From: Acidobacteriota bacterium
GTDB lineage: Bacteria; Acidobacteriota; Vicinamibacteria; Vicinamibacterales; UBA2999
Assembly (NCBI GenBank): GCA_030697165.1
Contig: JAUYQQ010000021.1
Location: 1-64,000 of the forward strand
Direction: 5' to 3'
Length of the DNA: 64,000 nucleotides
Shown here: one piece after another, positions 49,250 through 56,160 of the stretch
Position numbering within the stretch: position 1 is the stretch's first letter
Layout of the letters: every line of letters begins with the position of its first letter
The notes under the pieces: generated by a model
The model's input: the letters and a program-made list of their open reading frames with translations, nothing else
Told to the model about the DNA's origin: nothing
The model's database searches: none
Position numbers and translations under genes: made by a program

Positions 49250-50569
49250 ATGGATGCGCCGATGATCAAAACCGCCCTGCCCGGTCCCAAAGCCAAAGCC
49301 ATTATCGAACGCGACGGCAAGGTGGTGTCGCCGTCCTACACACGGGGCTATCCCTTTGTGATGGCCCGCGGCGCGGGCGCGATCGTCGAAGACGTGGACG
49401 GCAACCAGTTCCTCGACTGCGCCGCCGGCATTGCCGTGAACTCCACCGGCCACTCCCACCCCGCCGTCGTCGCCGCCATCATCGACCAGGCGCAGAAGTT
49501 CCTGCACATGTCGGGAACCGATTTCTATTACGAACCGCAGGTGCAGCTGGGCGAGGCCTTCAACGAGATCGCGCCGTTTGGCGGACCCAAGCGATCGTTC
49601 TTCTCGAACTCGGGCACCGAGGCCAACGAGGCGGCCATCAAGCTGGCCCGGTACTCGACCGGGCGCTACGGGATGATTGCGTTCATTGGCAGCTTCCACG
49701 GACGCACGCTGGGTTCCTTGGCGCTGACCTCGAGCAAGGCCATTCAGCGCCGCGGCTTTGGTCCCATGCAGGCGGGGACGTTTCACGCGCCCTATGCGAC
49801 GTGTTACCGCTGCCCGGTGGGCCTCAGGCCCGAGACGTGCCAGGCCGAGTGCCTCGGCTTCCTCGAGCACCAGGTCCTGGTCCACCTGATCTCTCCCGAC
49901 GAAGTCGCCGGCGTCCTCGTGGAACCGATTCAGGGGGAGGGCGGCTACGTGGTGCCGGCGCCGCAGTTTCACGAGCGCCTGCGCGCGCTGACGAAGAAGC
50001 ACGGCATCCTGTTGATCGCAGATGAGGTGCAGTCGGGCATGGGCCGCACCGGCAAGATGTTTGCGATGGAGCATTTCGGTGTCGAGCCGGACATGATCAC
50101 CGCCGCGAAGGGCGTGGCCTCGGGCCTGCCGCTGGGCGTGACGACGGCGCGGGCGGAGGTGATGGATTGGCCGCCGGGCTCGCACGCCAGCACGTTCGGC
50201 GGCAACCCGGTGTCGTGCGCCGCGGCCATGGCCACGATCACGTTGCTGAAGGATTCGCTGATCAAGAATGCGGCCGAGGTCGGCGCCTTCATGATGGACC
50301 GCTTGAAAGAAGTGCAGCAGAAGCACGCCATCATCGGCGAGGTGCGCGGCCGCGGGTTGATGATCGGCATCGAGCTCGTGAAGGACCGCGTGACCAAGGA
50401 ACGCGCCGTCGCCGAGCGCGACCAGGTGGTGGACGCCTGCTTCGCGCGCGGCCTGCTGGTGCTCGGCGCCGGCAAGAACGCCATCCGCCTCTCGCCGCCG
50501 CTGGTGCTGACCAAGGCCCAGGCGACGACGGCCATCGACATCCTCGACCAGGCGCTCGGTACGCTGTAG
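49250..50569 (+). CDS. Class III PLP aminotransferase (acetylornithine/GABA aminotransferase family)
   Basis: 439-aa fold-type I enzyme. Typical elements: VEDVDGNQFLDCAAGIAVNSTGHSHP, FFSNSGTEANEAAIKLAR, SFHGRTLGSLALT, IADEVQSGMGRTGKMF (the PLP-ring Asp), and ITAAKGVASGLPLG with the Schiff-base Lys in AAKG. The overall type resembles the archaeal-like 4-aminobutyrate aminotransferases and related amino acid racemases rather than ArgD proper; a CYRCP..CQAEC four-Cys insert near residues 185-205 is characteristic of that group. Start ATG 49250 (49262 possible). Substrate uncertain; GABA or ornithine-type amines are likely. Confidence 0.9.
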   Translation: MDAPMIKTALPGPKAKAIIERDGKVVSPSYTRGYPFVMARGAGAIVEDVDGNQFLDCAAGIAVNSTGHSHPAVVAAIIDQAQKFLHMSGTDFYYEPQVQLGEAFNEIAPFGGPKRSFFSNSGTEANEAAIKLARYSTGRYGMIAFIGSFHGRTLGSLALTSSKAIQRRGFGPMQAGTFHAPYATCYRCPVGLRPETCQAECLGFLEHQVLVHLISPDEVAGVLVEPIQGEGGYVVPAPQFHERLRALTKKHGILLIADEVQSGMGRTGKMFAMEHFGVEPDMITAAKGVASGLPLGVTTARAEVMDWPPGSHASTFGGNPVSCAAAMATITLLKDSLIKNAAEVGAFMMDRLKEVQQKHAIIGEVRGRGLMIGIELVKDRVTKERAVAERDQVVDACFARGLLVLGAGKNAIRLSPPLVLTKAQATTAIDILDQALGTL

Positions 50570-50580
50570 GGTCCGGCACC

Positions 50581-50638
50581 GATGTGGCGTCCGGCTTTAG
50601 CCGGACCTTGTCGTAGAGGCGGGTCTTTAGACCCGCCT
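50581..50638. repeat. Two TTTA-loop hairpins
   Basis: Leader GATGTGGC then GTCCGGC-TTTA-GCCGGAC (50589-50606), and AGGCGGGTC-TTTA-GACCCGCCT (50617-50638), in the gap before yraN. They combine two stem families with the same loop. Confidence 0.92.
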
Positions 50639-50667
50639 ACGGGCACGGGCCTTGCTCTCCACCCGCC

Positions 50668-51036
50668 ATGACCTTCCAACGCCAGCGCCTCGGCCTCGAA
50701 GGCGAGGCATTAGCGGCCGCCGAGCTCGAACGCCTCGGGTATCAAATACTCGACCGGCGCTATCGTTCCCGCTTTGGCGAGATCGACCTCATCGCCGTAG
50801 ACGGCCCCACGGTAGTATTTGTAGAAGTGAAGACGAAGACCGATAGCAGATTTGGCGATCCCGCCGAGATGGTCACGACGCAGAAACAGCGACGCTTAGT
50901 ATCCATGGCCGAGGAATACGTCAGCGGGCACCAACTCCACGCGACCCCGTGCCGGTTCGACGTGGTGGCCGTGGATACCTCGATCCAGCCCGCCCGCATC
51001 ACGGTCTACCAGGACGCCTTCAGGCCCGGATGGTAG
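50668..51036 (+). CDS. YraN/UPF0102 family putative endonuclease
   Basis: 122-aa PD-(D/E)XK-fold protein of the UPF0102 family: GLEGEALAAAELERLGYQILDRRYRSRFGEIDLIA (Glu and GEID Asp) and VVFVEVKTKTD (ExK) form the nuclease-like active site, then DPAEMVTTQKQRRLVSMAEEYV. Family members are small and often flank ribosome or DNA-uptake genes; biochemical function is not settled. It overlaps the GalT-like gene start by 7 nt. Confidence 0.93.
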   Translation: MTFQRQRLGLEGEALAAAELERLGYQILDRRYRSRFGEIDLIAVDGPTVVFVEVKTKTDSRFGDPAEMVTTQKQRRLVSMAEEYVSGHQLHATPCRFDVVAVDTSIQPARITVYQDAFRPGW

Positions 51037-52070
51037 AAACCGAGCTCAGGCGCGACCCGATCACCGGCCGTTCCGTGATCATCGATCGGTCGCCGCACCC
51101 CCATCCCAGCGACTTCGTCCTCGAGCCCGTCCAGGTAGATGTGGCGTCCGGCGTTAGCCGGACCGTTCCTGCCTGCGCCTTCTGCGAAGGCCGCGAAAGG
51201 GATGCCGGCACCGAGCTGCTGGCGTGGCGCGACGGCGGGGCGGCCGGCGAGCCGGGATGGTCGGTGCGCGTCGTCGCCAATCGGCGGCCCATGCTTCGTA
51301 TCGAAGCGCACCAGGAGCGCCGCAGTGACGGCGTCTTCGAGGTGCGCGACGGCCTGGGCGCGCATGAAGTGGTGATCGAGTCGCCGGTGCACGACCAGCG
51401 GCTGCAGGACCTGCCGGCCGACCGGTTGTGGCGGGTGTTGTGGGCCTGGCGCACGCGGTTGCAGGATCTGAAGCGCGACACCCGCTTCGCCAGCGCCATT
51501 GTCTTCAAGAACCACGGCCGGGCCGCCGGTGCCCGGATGGACCACTCTCATTCCCAGATCGCGGCGTACCCGATCCTGCCCGAGGCCCTGGACGCCAAGG
51601 TCCGAGGTGCGGCGGCCCATTTTGGCTGGACCGGCCGCTGCGTTTTCTGCGACGTGACCGCGCAGGAATTGCAGGACGGCCGGCGGATGGTGTCTGACAC
51701 CCTTCCAATAATTGCGATCGCGCCCTTTGCGTCGCGGGTACCGTTCGAGACCTGGGTTCTGCCGCGGGTCCATTCGCCGCGGTTCGAGGAGGCGTCCGAC
51801 GCGACGCTCGAGGCGATGACGGCGGTGTTGAAGGATGTGCTGATGCGGGTGGATTGGGCGCTGGAGCGGCCGGCCTACAACCTGGTGCTGCACACCGCGC
51901 CGTTCAGTGGTGAGGCCGACCCTGCGTTCCACTGGCACCTGGAGGTCATTCCGAGGGTCACCCGCTGGAGCGGGCTCGAGTGGGGCAGTGGCGTGCCCAG
52001 GAACCCGGTGTCTCCCGAGGAGGCCGCGCGCGTCCTTCGGGGCGTAAAGCCTGTGGGGCCGGACCTTTAG
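51030..52070 (+). CDS. Galactose-1-phosphate uridylyltransferase-like protein
   Basis: 346-aa GalT/HIT-superfamily nucleotidyltransferase. N-terminal domain: LRRDPITGRSVIIDRSPHPHP with zinc-type CAFCEGRE (residues ~48-55), then RVVANRRPML; the active site is MDHSHSQIAAYPILP (HxHxQ; the middle His is the UMP nucleophile) near residues 171-185; CVFCDV and FHWHLEVIPR complete the second HIT-like half. ATG 51030 overlaps yraN. Residues ~37-46 (DVASGVSRTV) are translated from a GTCCGGC hairpin repeat, and the stop codon and last residues (VGPDL) derive from another hairpin. It could act on other sugar phosphates. Confidence 0.88.
   Translation: MVETELRRDPITGRSVIIDRSPHPHPSDFVLEPVQVDVASGVSRTVPACAFCEGRERDAGTELLAWRDGGAAGEPGWSVRVVANRRPMLRIEAHQERRSDGVFEVRDGLGAHEVVIESPVHDQRLQDLPADRLWRVLWAWRTRLQDLKRDTRFASAIVFKNHGRAAGARMDHSHSQIAAYPILPEALDAKVRGAAAHFGWTGRCVFCDVTAQELQDGRRMVSDTLPIIAIAPFASRVPFETWVLPRVHSPRFEEASDATLEAMTAVLKDVLMRVDWALERPAYNLVLHTAPFSGEADPAFHWHLEVIPRVTRWSGLEWGSGVPRNPVSPEEAARVLRGVKPVGPDL
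51138..51163 (+). repeat. Hairpin repeat inside galT
   Basis: Leader GATGTGGC, arms GTCCGGC (51146-51152) and GCCGGAC (51157-51163), loop GTTA. Near-identical to the noncoding copy at 50581-50606; here read in frame. Confidence 0.93.
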
Positions 52071-52078
52071 GTCCGGCC
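52057..52078. repeat. Hairpin GGCCGGACC-TTTA-GGTCCGGCC at the galT stop
   Basis: Perfect 9-bp stem; the galT stop TAG (52068-52070) is formed by the loop TTTA and the first base of the right arm. Confidence 0.92.
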
Positions 52079-52139
52079 GATGCCCCAGGACGCTTGCCTG
52101 TCGCGCTACCCATCTGTTACAGTGGGTTGTTCTCGGCGA

Positions 52140-52214
52140 GCGGGAATAACTCAGTGGTAGAGTGCGACCTTGCCAAGGTCGAAGTCGCGGGTTCGAATCC
52201 CGTTTCCCGCTCCA
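52140..52214 (+). tRNA. tRNA-Gly (GCC)
   Basis: Acceptor stem GCGGGAA/TTCCCGC with encoded CCA (52212-52214). The D arm contains CTCAGTGGTAGAG; the anticodon stem is CGACC/GGTCG with loop TTGCCAA, giving anticodon GCC at 52172-52174; the T arm has GCGGG-TTCGAAT-CCCGT. It reads Gly codons GGC and GGU. Confidence 0.98.
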
Positions 52215-52215
52215 T

Positions 52216-52341
52216 TCGACTCACCTTCGTTCCGCCTTCGGCGAAACGAAGTTTCGCTCATGGCTAGCCAACCTATGGAGAATGTCCTGAGCGAGCCGGT
52301 AGTCAGCCGAAGGTTGACTAGTGGCGAGTCGAAGGGCAACG
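52216..52341. repeat. Intergenic repeat between the two tRNA genes
   Basis: Contains TTCGACTCACCTTCGTTCCG at the left and GTCCTGAGCGAGCC..GGCGAGTCGAAGGG at the right, an imperfect inverted arrangement (TTCGACTC/GAGTCGAA) of the GTCCTGAGCGAG..TCGAAGGG phrase. No gene seen. Confidence 0.7.
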
Positions 52342-52381
52342 AACCCGTCCCGCGCTAGAATCAACACAGCACAATCCGAGC

Positions 52382-52455
<74 letters not shown>

Positions 52456-52487
52456 AATTCTCTTAGGGAATACGCAAGATTCCCATT

Positions 52488-52524
52488 CAGCCGAGCAGCA
52501 AGATCGCTCGGCTGTCCCATTTTT
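52488..52524 (+). terminator. Rho-independent terminator after tRNA-Cys
   Basis: Nine-bp stem CAGCCGAGC (52488-52496) / GCTCGGCTG (52506-52514), then TCCCATTTTT. Fits termination of the tRNA transcript; its position near the island edge means it may also belong to the element. Confidence 0.75.
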
Positions 52525-52550
52525 GTCCCAGTCAGCTTGATTGCTATTCG

Positions 52551-53492
52551 TTAATCGCGGCGGGGAATCCAGCTACCGATGGTCGCGCGGACGTGGTCTT
52601 CAAGCGCCGACCGGAGGTGCTCGACGGTCGACCATTTGATGTGAAGGTATTGGCGGGTATCGAAGTGCAGGTCACCGAAATCGGTGTCCCGGCACGTCCG
52701 AACCACGGTCTTCCCTAAGCCCTGCGCGAACCCAGCCTCGTAGTAAACGCTGGGGCGCTGGCCGGTGAAGTCGGCAACAACGAACTGCGCTGAGCGGATG
52801 CCTGCCATGATTCGATCAGTGATCTGGTCGTTGTGCGGTGTTCGGTCGACGCGATTGACGGTGAACCCGCAAGACTCGATTGCCGGAACGATGCCTTGTA
52901 AGTAAGGTGCGTCCATCTGCGGATCGAACCACATCGCCGCGAAGGCGGTGCCAGCGATGCCGCCAGAGTCTACCGGCCGAAGATAGTTCCAGCCACGCGC
53001 TGTGATGCGATAGTGCCGTCCAGTTATCTGCTCGTTCTGGACAAGCAAGCCCTGCTCACCGAGCGTGCCGATCAAGAAGTCCACCTCTTTTTTATTCGCC
53101 GCATCAATCATTGGCGCGAGCGTCGCCGGTAGATCGATAGAATCGCCAGCAAATTGGGTCTGTTGTTCGAACCATCTGAGCAGGGCGTCGAGTTTTCGAG
53201 GAATTGGTGTCCTGGAGTGCTCAGCGGCACGTTCTTTCCAGTCCTCACCAATTGGCACGACTCGTTCGTTGGTCGCGCTCGCGGTCTGTCGAATGTGAGC
53301 GGCAAGAAACGGCAAGATGCGCCGGTTGTCTGGTTGGGCCAGATCGGGGCCCACAGAATCCAATGGTGCCCACCAACGCCCGCAATTCGGGCAATCCTGC
53401 GAGAAGATGAGAAGCCCGTTTTCAGAGCCGCCCCACTCGTCGACGCCGTCCAACCCACAGATTCGACATTTGGTTTTAACTGGCGTGCTCAT
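52551..53492 (-). CDS. Zn-ribbon protein with nucleoside-deoxyribosyltransferase/TIR-like C-terminal domain
   Basis: 313-aa protein. Residues 9-37 form a zinc ribbon (CRIC..CPNC: C9, C12, C34, C37). A middle region (~90-185) looks helical and winged-helix-like (VDFLIGTLGEQGLLVQNEQITGRHYRITARGWNYL by extent). The C-terminal ~125 residues show the alternating strand pattern of deoxyribosyltransferase-like domains: FAAMWFDPQMD, ESCGFTVNRVD, ITDRIMAGIRSAQFVVADFTGQ, and VYYEAGFAQGLGKTVV with a catalytic-type Glu (E252). Such domains cleave nucleosides or NAD in several defence effectors. Its start overlaps the integrase stop by 4 nt, so it is cargo of the island. Function inferred, moderate. Confidence 0.65.
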   Translation of the reverse strand: MSTPVKTKCRICGLDGVDEWGGSENGLLIFSQDCPNCGRWWAPLDSVGPDLAQPDNRRILPFLAAHIRQTASATNERVVPIGEDWKERAAEHSRTPIPRKLDALLRWFEQQTQFAGDSIDLPATLAPMIDAANKKEVDFLIGTLGEQGLLVQNEQITGRHYRITARGWNYLRPVDSGGIAGTAFAAMWFDPQMDAPYLQGIVPAIESCGFTVNRVDRTPHNDQITDRIMAGIRSAQFVVADFTGQRPSVYYEAGFAQGLGKTVVRTCRDTDFGDLHFDTRQYLHIKWSTVEHLRSALEDHVRATIGSWIPRRD

Positions 53493-54691
53493 TTGTGGCT
53501 CTCGGGCCTCCTGCCCGCAGCGGCCAGCGATAGCGCGGAGGCACGGTCGCTCCCGGTCAACCCAGCAAGCTGCATCGCGGCTGCACGCAGGTCGCCGTCG
53601 CTCACGATGTTGTAGCGCTGGAAGATCGACGGCGTCTTGTGCCCGGTGAGCTTCATGGCGACCCGCTCTGACACGCCACGGCGAACCATGTGCCGAATCG
53701 CCGTTCGGCGCAGGTCATGCGGCACGCGACCGGGGCAGCCAGCGGCGATGCAGGCGACTTTCCAAGCCTTCGTGAACGCAAGGATCGACTTAGGATGCTT
53801 CTGCCCCCCGCGACTGTCGGCAACCATCCGAAAGAACACGAACGGGAAAATCTCGCCAGCCTTCTTGAGGCTGAGGTGCTCGGCATGCTGCGCCTCTAAC
53901 AACGCGCGCAGGTCGTCGGTCATGGGAAATACGCGGCCCTCGCGGTTCTTTGTTGTTCCGGCGTCTAGCCGGATCTCACCCGCGCGAAAGTCAACCTGCC
54001 GCCATTGCAGCGGCAACACTTCCGAGTCGATGCGCCAGCCGGTGATATAGGCAAACTCGATCACCGGGCGAAGCGCGGGCGGCAGATGCGCCTGGACGCT
54101 CGCGTATTGCTCCGGTTCAAAGAAGCCCGTTCGCGTGTTGTCTTCGCGCAGCAGCGGCACATACGGTTTATGCAGCAGCTTCCCCGACTGCACGGCGAGG
54201 CTAAAGACTCGCTTGAGGATCGTTAGCTCGCGGTTGATCTCCCCGTTTGAGACGCGCTCAATCGTTCGCTGCTGCTCAGGCACTTCCGTCACGGTGCCAT
54301 CTTTACGCGTGACCGTGTAAGCGCCGCGCGTGATCGTCGTCTGCGCCTGCCGGTGAGCGACGTAGGCGCGCACGAGCGCTGTGCTGATGTTCTGCATTCG
54401 GTGACTGCCAAAGAACGGAGTGAGGTGCTTACGCAGGCGACGTTCCACGGCGTCGAAGGACTTTTTGCCGTTGGTTCGGTAGTCGTTCAGGACGTCTTCG
54501 GCGGCTTCTTCAAATCGCAGACGGCCTATTTTCGGCGTCACCGCCAGGCCCTTCGCGCCGTCGCCCTCCCGCTGCCGAAGTAGATCGAGCGCGACTTTCT
54601 TTTTGTCGCTGCGGCTCGACTCTTCGTAGCGTTTACCGGCGCGACAATACCGAATCCACCACACGTCCCCGCGTTTTTTGAGTTCGCCCAT
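53489..54691 (-). CDS. Tyrosine recombinase/integrase
   Basis: 400-aa phage-type integrase. N-terminal arm-binding region (KKRGDVWWIRYCRAGKRYEESSRS), SAM-like core-binding domain (~60-200), and catalytic domain with TGWRIDSEVLPLQW (Arg I), a Lys-bearing TTKNREGRVFPM, HDLRRTAIRHM (HxxR), and GHKTPSIFQRY (His then nucleophilic Tyr). It points towards the tRNA-Cys gene and presumably integrates at its 3' end. Base composition of this block is visibly less GC-rich than the surrounding genes. Confidence 0.93.
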   Translation of the reverse strand: MGELKKRGDVWWIRYCRAGKRYEESSRSDKKKVALDLLRQREGDGAKGLAVTPKIGRLRFEEAAEDVLNDYRTNGKKSFDAVERRLRKHLTPFFGSHRMQNISTALVRAYVAHRQAQTTITRGAYTVTRKDGTVTEVPEQQRTIERVSNGEINRELTILKRVFSLAVQSGKLLHKPYVPLLREDNTRTGFFEPEQYASVQAHLPPALRPVIEFAYITGWRIDSEVLPLQWRQVDFRAGEIRLDAGTTKNREGRVFPMTDDLRALLEAQHAEHLSLKKAGEIFPFVFFRMVADSRGGQKHPKSILAFTKAWKVACIAAGCPGRVPHDLRRTAIRHMVRRGVSERVAMKLTGHKTPSIFQRYNIVSDGDLRAAAMQLAGLTGSDRASALSLAAAGRRPESHK

Positions 54692-54792
54692 GATCGGCAG
54701 TATAGGGCCAGTCGGCGCATTATCCGTGCCGCACCACTCGCAACGTAGAAAACCCCCTAGTCAATAAATCACACGATCGCTTTAATGCTGGT

Positions 54793-54990
54793 GTGCTTAC
54801 AGAAACATCGCCAAAACCTAGTCGGCTGCTCCCCGCGAAGGGCGCGGCACGCGACATGGGTATCCCGTATACGTCGCTGCGCGATCTCGTGCTTCGCGGC
54901 GAGATCCCGGTCGTCAAGATCGGGACGGCTTGGTATTTCGACCGGCGCGACCTGGATCGATTCATTCAACACGCGAAGGAAACCCTATGA
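54793..54990 (+). CDS. Excisionase-like MerR/HTH protein
   Basis: 65-aa helix-turn-helix protein: LPAKGAARDMGIPYTSLRDLVLRGEIPVVKIGTAWYFDRRDLDRFIQ by extent residues 12-58 is the classic DNA-binding excisionase domain (wHTH with the ..RRDLDRFI end). Putative GTG start 54793. It diverges from the integrase, as many recombination directionality factors do. The next HTH gene overlaps by ATGA. Confidence 0.75.
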   Translation: MLTETSPKPSRLLPAKGAARDMGIPYTSLRDLVLRGEIPVVKIGTAWYFDRRDLDRFIQHAKETL

Positions 54991-55196
54991 GCGAACAACA
55001 GAGCGAGCGCGTCACGGTGAAGCAGGCCGCAGAGATCGCAGGCGTGAGCGTTCGCACGATTGAGAAGTGGATCGCTAAAGGCGCGCTGACAACGCTGCGC
55101 GTCCCTGGCGCGCGCAAGTTGTGGTTACTCCGCGCACAAGTTACGCCGCAGACCGAAGTAGACCGACGCAGCCCGGGCAATCGGAATTTCCCATAA
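54987..55196 (+). CDS. Second excisionase-like HTH protein
   Basis: 69-aa protein with a MerR-like HTH: ERVTVKQAAEIAGVSVRTIEKWIAKGALTTLRVPGARKLWLL. Start ATG 54987 overlaps the upstream stop. Likely a paired DNA-binding regulator of the island; the last ~20 residues are unconserved. Confidence 0.7.
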   Translation: MSEQQSERVTVKQAAEIAGVSVRTIEKWIAKGALTTLRVPGARKLWLLRAQVTPQTEVDRRSPGNRNFP

Positions 55197-55309
55197 ATCG
55201 AATCCTTGTCATGCTTGATAAATCACACTTGGCGAAGAGCAGCCCGAGCGCTCTGGCACTGCGAGTAGTGTCGAAAACAAAACTCGCACCACGCGCTAAA
55301 TCAGGAAGC

Positions 55310-55317
55310 GGTTAGTC
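55310..55317. repeat. IS target-site duplication, left (GGTTAGTC)
   Basis: Eight-bp direct repeat matching 57855-57862, bracketing the IS21-family element. Confidence 0.93.
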
Positions 55318-55399
55318 CTCGGTGGACACCTCAAATCCGGCCATTGATCGACGGTTCAAATCCGGCCATTTCTGGCTGGCGACCGAGACCCATGCAGTT

Positions 55400-56160
55400 C
55401 TACTTCGTGAGCTCTTCGGCACGCAAGTCGGTGTGGACTTTCGTGCGCCAGCTCCGAGGCCCACATTTGAGCACATGTGCGTGATGGAGGAGGCGGTCGA
55501 GCAGCGCGGTCACGGCGGCCGTGTCGCCCAGCAGCTTGCCCCAGTCGTCGACGGGCCGGTTCGACGTCAGCAGCGTCGAGGCCCGTTCATAGCGCCGCAT
55601 GATTAGCTCCGGAGGTCTTCGGCCGCCGTGTGCGGGAGTTTCCGCATGCCCAAGTCGTCGATGATCAGCAGCGGGACCGTCGTCAGGTCCGCGAGGATGA
55701 TCTTGCGGGTGCCGTCCAGCGTGGCGTCGGCCAGTTCTTCGAGCAGCGTATGGGCTTCGCGATACGCCACACGGTAGCCCTGCTGGATGGCGGCGCGGCC
55801 GATCGCCTGGGCCAAGTGGCTCTTGCCGGTCCCCGGCGGGCCCAGTAAGAGCACGTCTTCCCGCTGGCCGACGAAGCGCGCCGTGGCCAGTTCGTGCAGC
55901 AGGGCCCGATTCATCTTCTTGTTAAAGTCGAAATCGAAGCGGTCGAGCGAGCGATCGGGATCGCGGAAGCGCGCCTGTTTGTGGCGCCGGTCAAAGAGCC
56001 GGTCCTGGCGCCGCTGCAGTTCGTCGCTGACCAGCGTGGCGACGAGGTCGAGCGGCGCCAGCCGCTCGGCCTGGGCGTGCCGCAGGCGCGCCTCCAGGAC
56101 ATCGGCCATGCCCGAGAGACGGAGTTGGCGGAGCGCGCGATCGAGTTCGGTCACATTCAT
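55400..56160 (-). pseudogene. istB: istB ATPase with frameshift
   Basis: AAA+ helper ATPase of IS21 transposition. The first part (185 aa) has Walker A GPPGTGKSHLAQA and Walker B LLIIDDLGMRKLP. The frame stops at 55603 after AAEDLRS, but the conserved C-terminus (MRRYERASTLLTSNRPVDDWGKLLGD..VTALLDRLLHHAH) continues in another frame from 55600 down to 55400. A single missing base around 55605-55612 restores the usual DLxELIMRRYE sequence. The element has probably lost autonomous transposition, unless frameshifting occurs. Its start overlaps the istA stop (ATGA). Confidence 0.88.

Noticed and set aside
55353-55365. GGTTCAAATCCGG in the IS left end, identical to the tRNA-Cys T arm (52431-52443)
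   Set aside because: The 13-mer is explained by a terminal subrepeat of the IS; the target duplication shows ordinary insertion, so it is not an attachment site or tRNA fragment.
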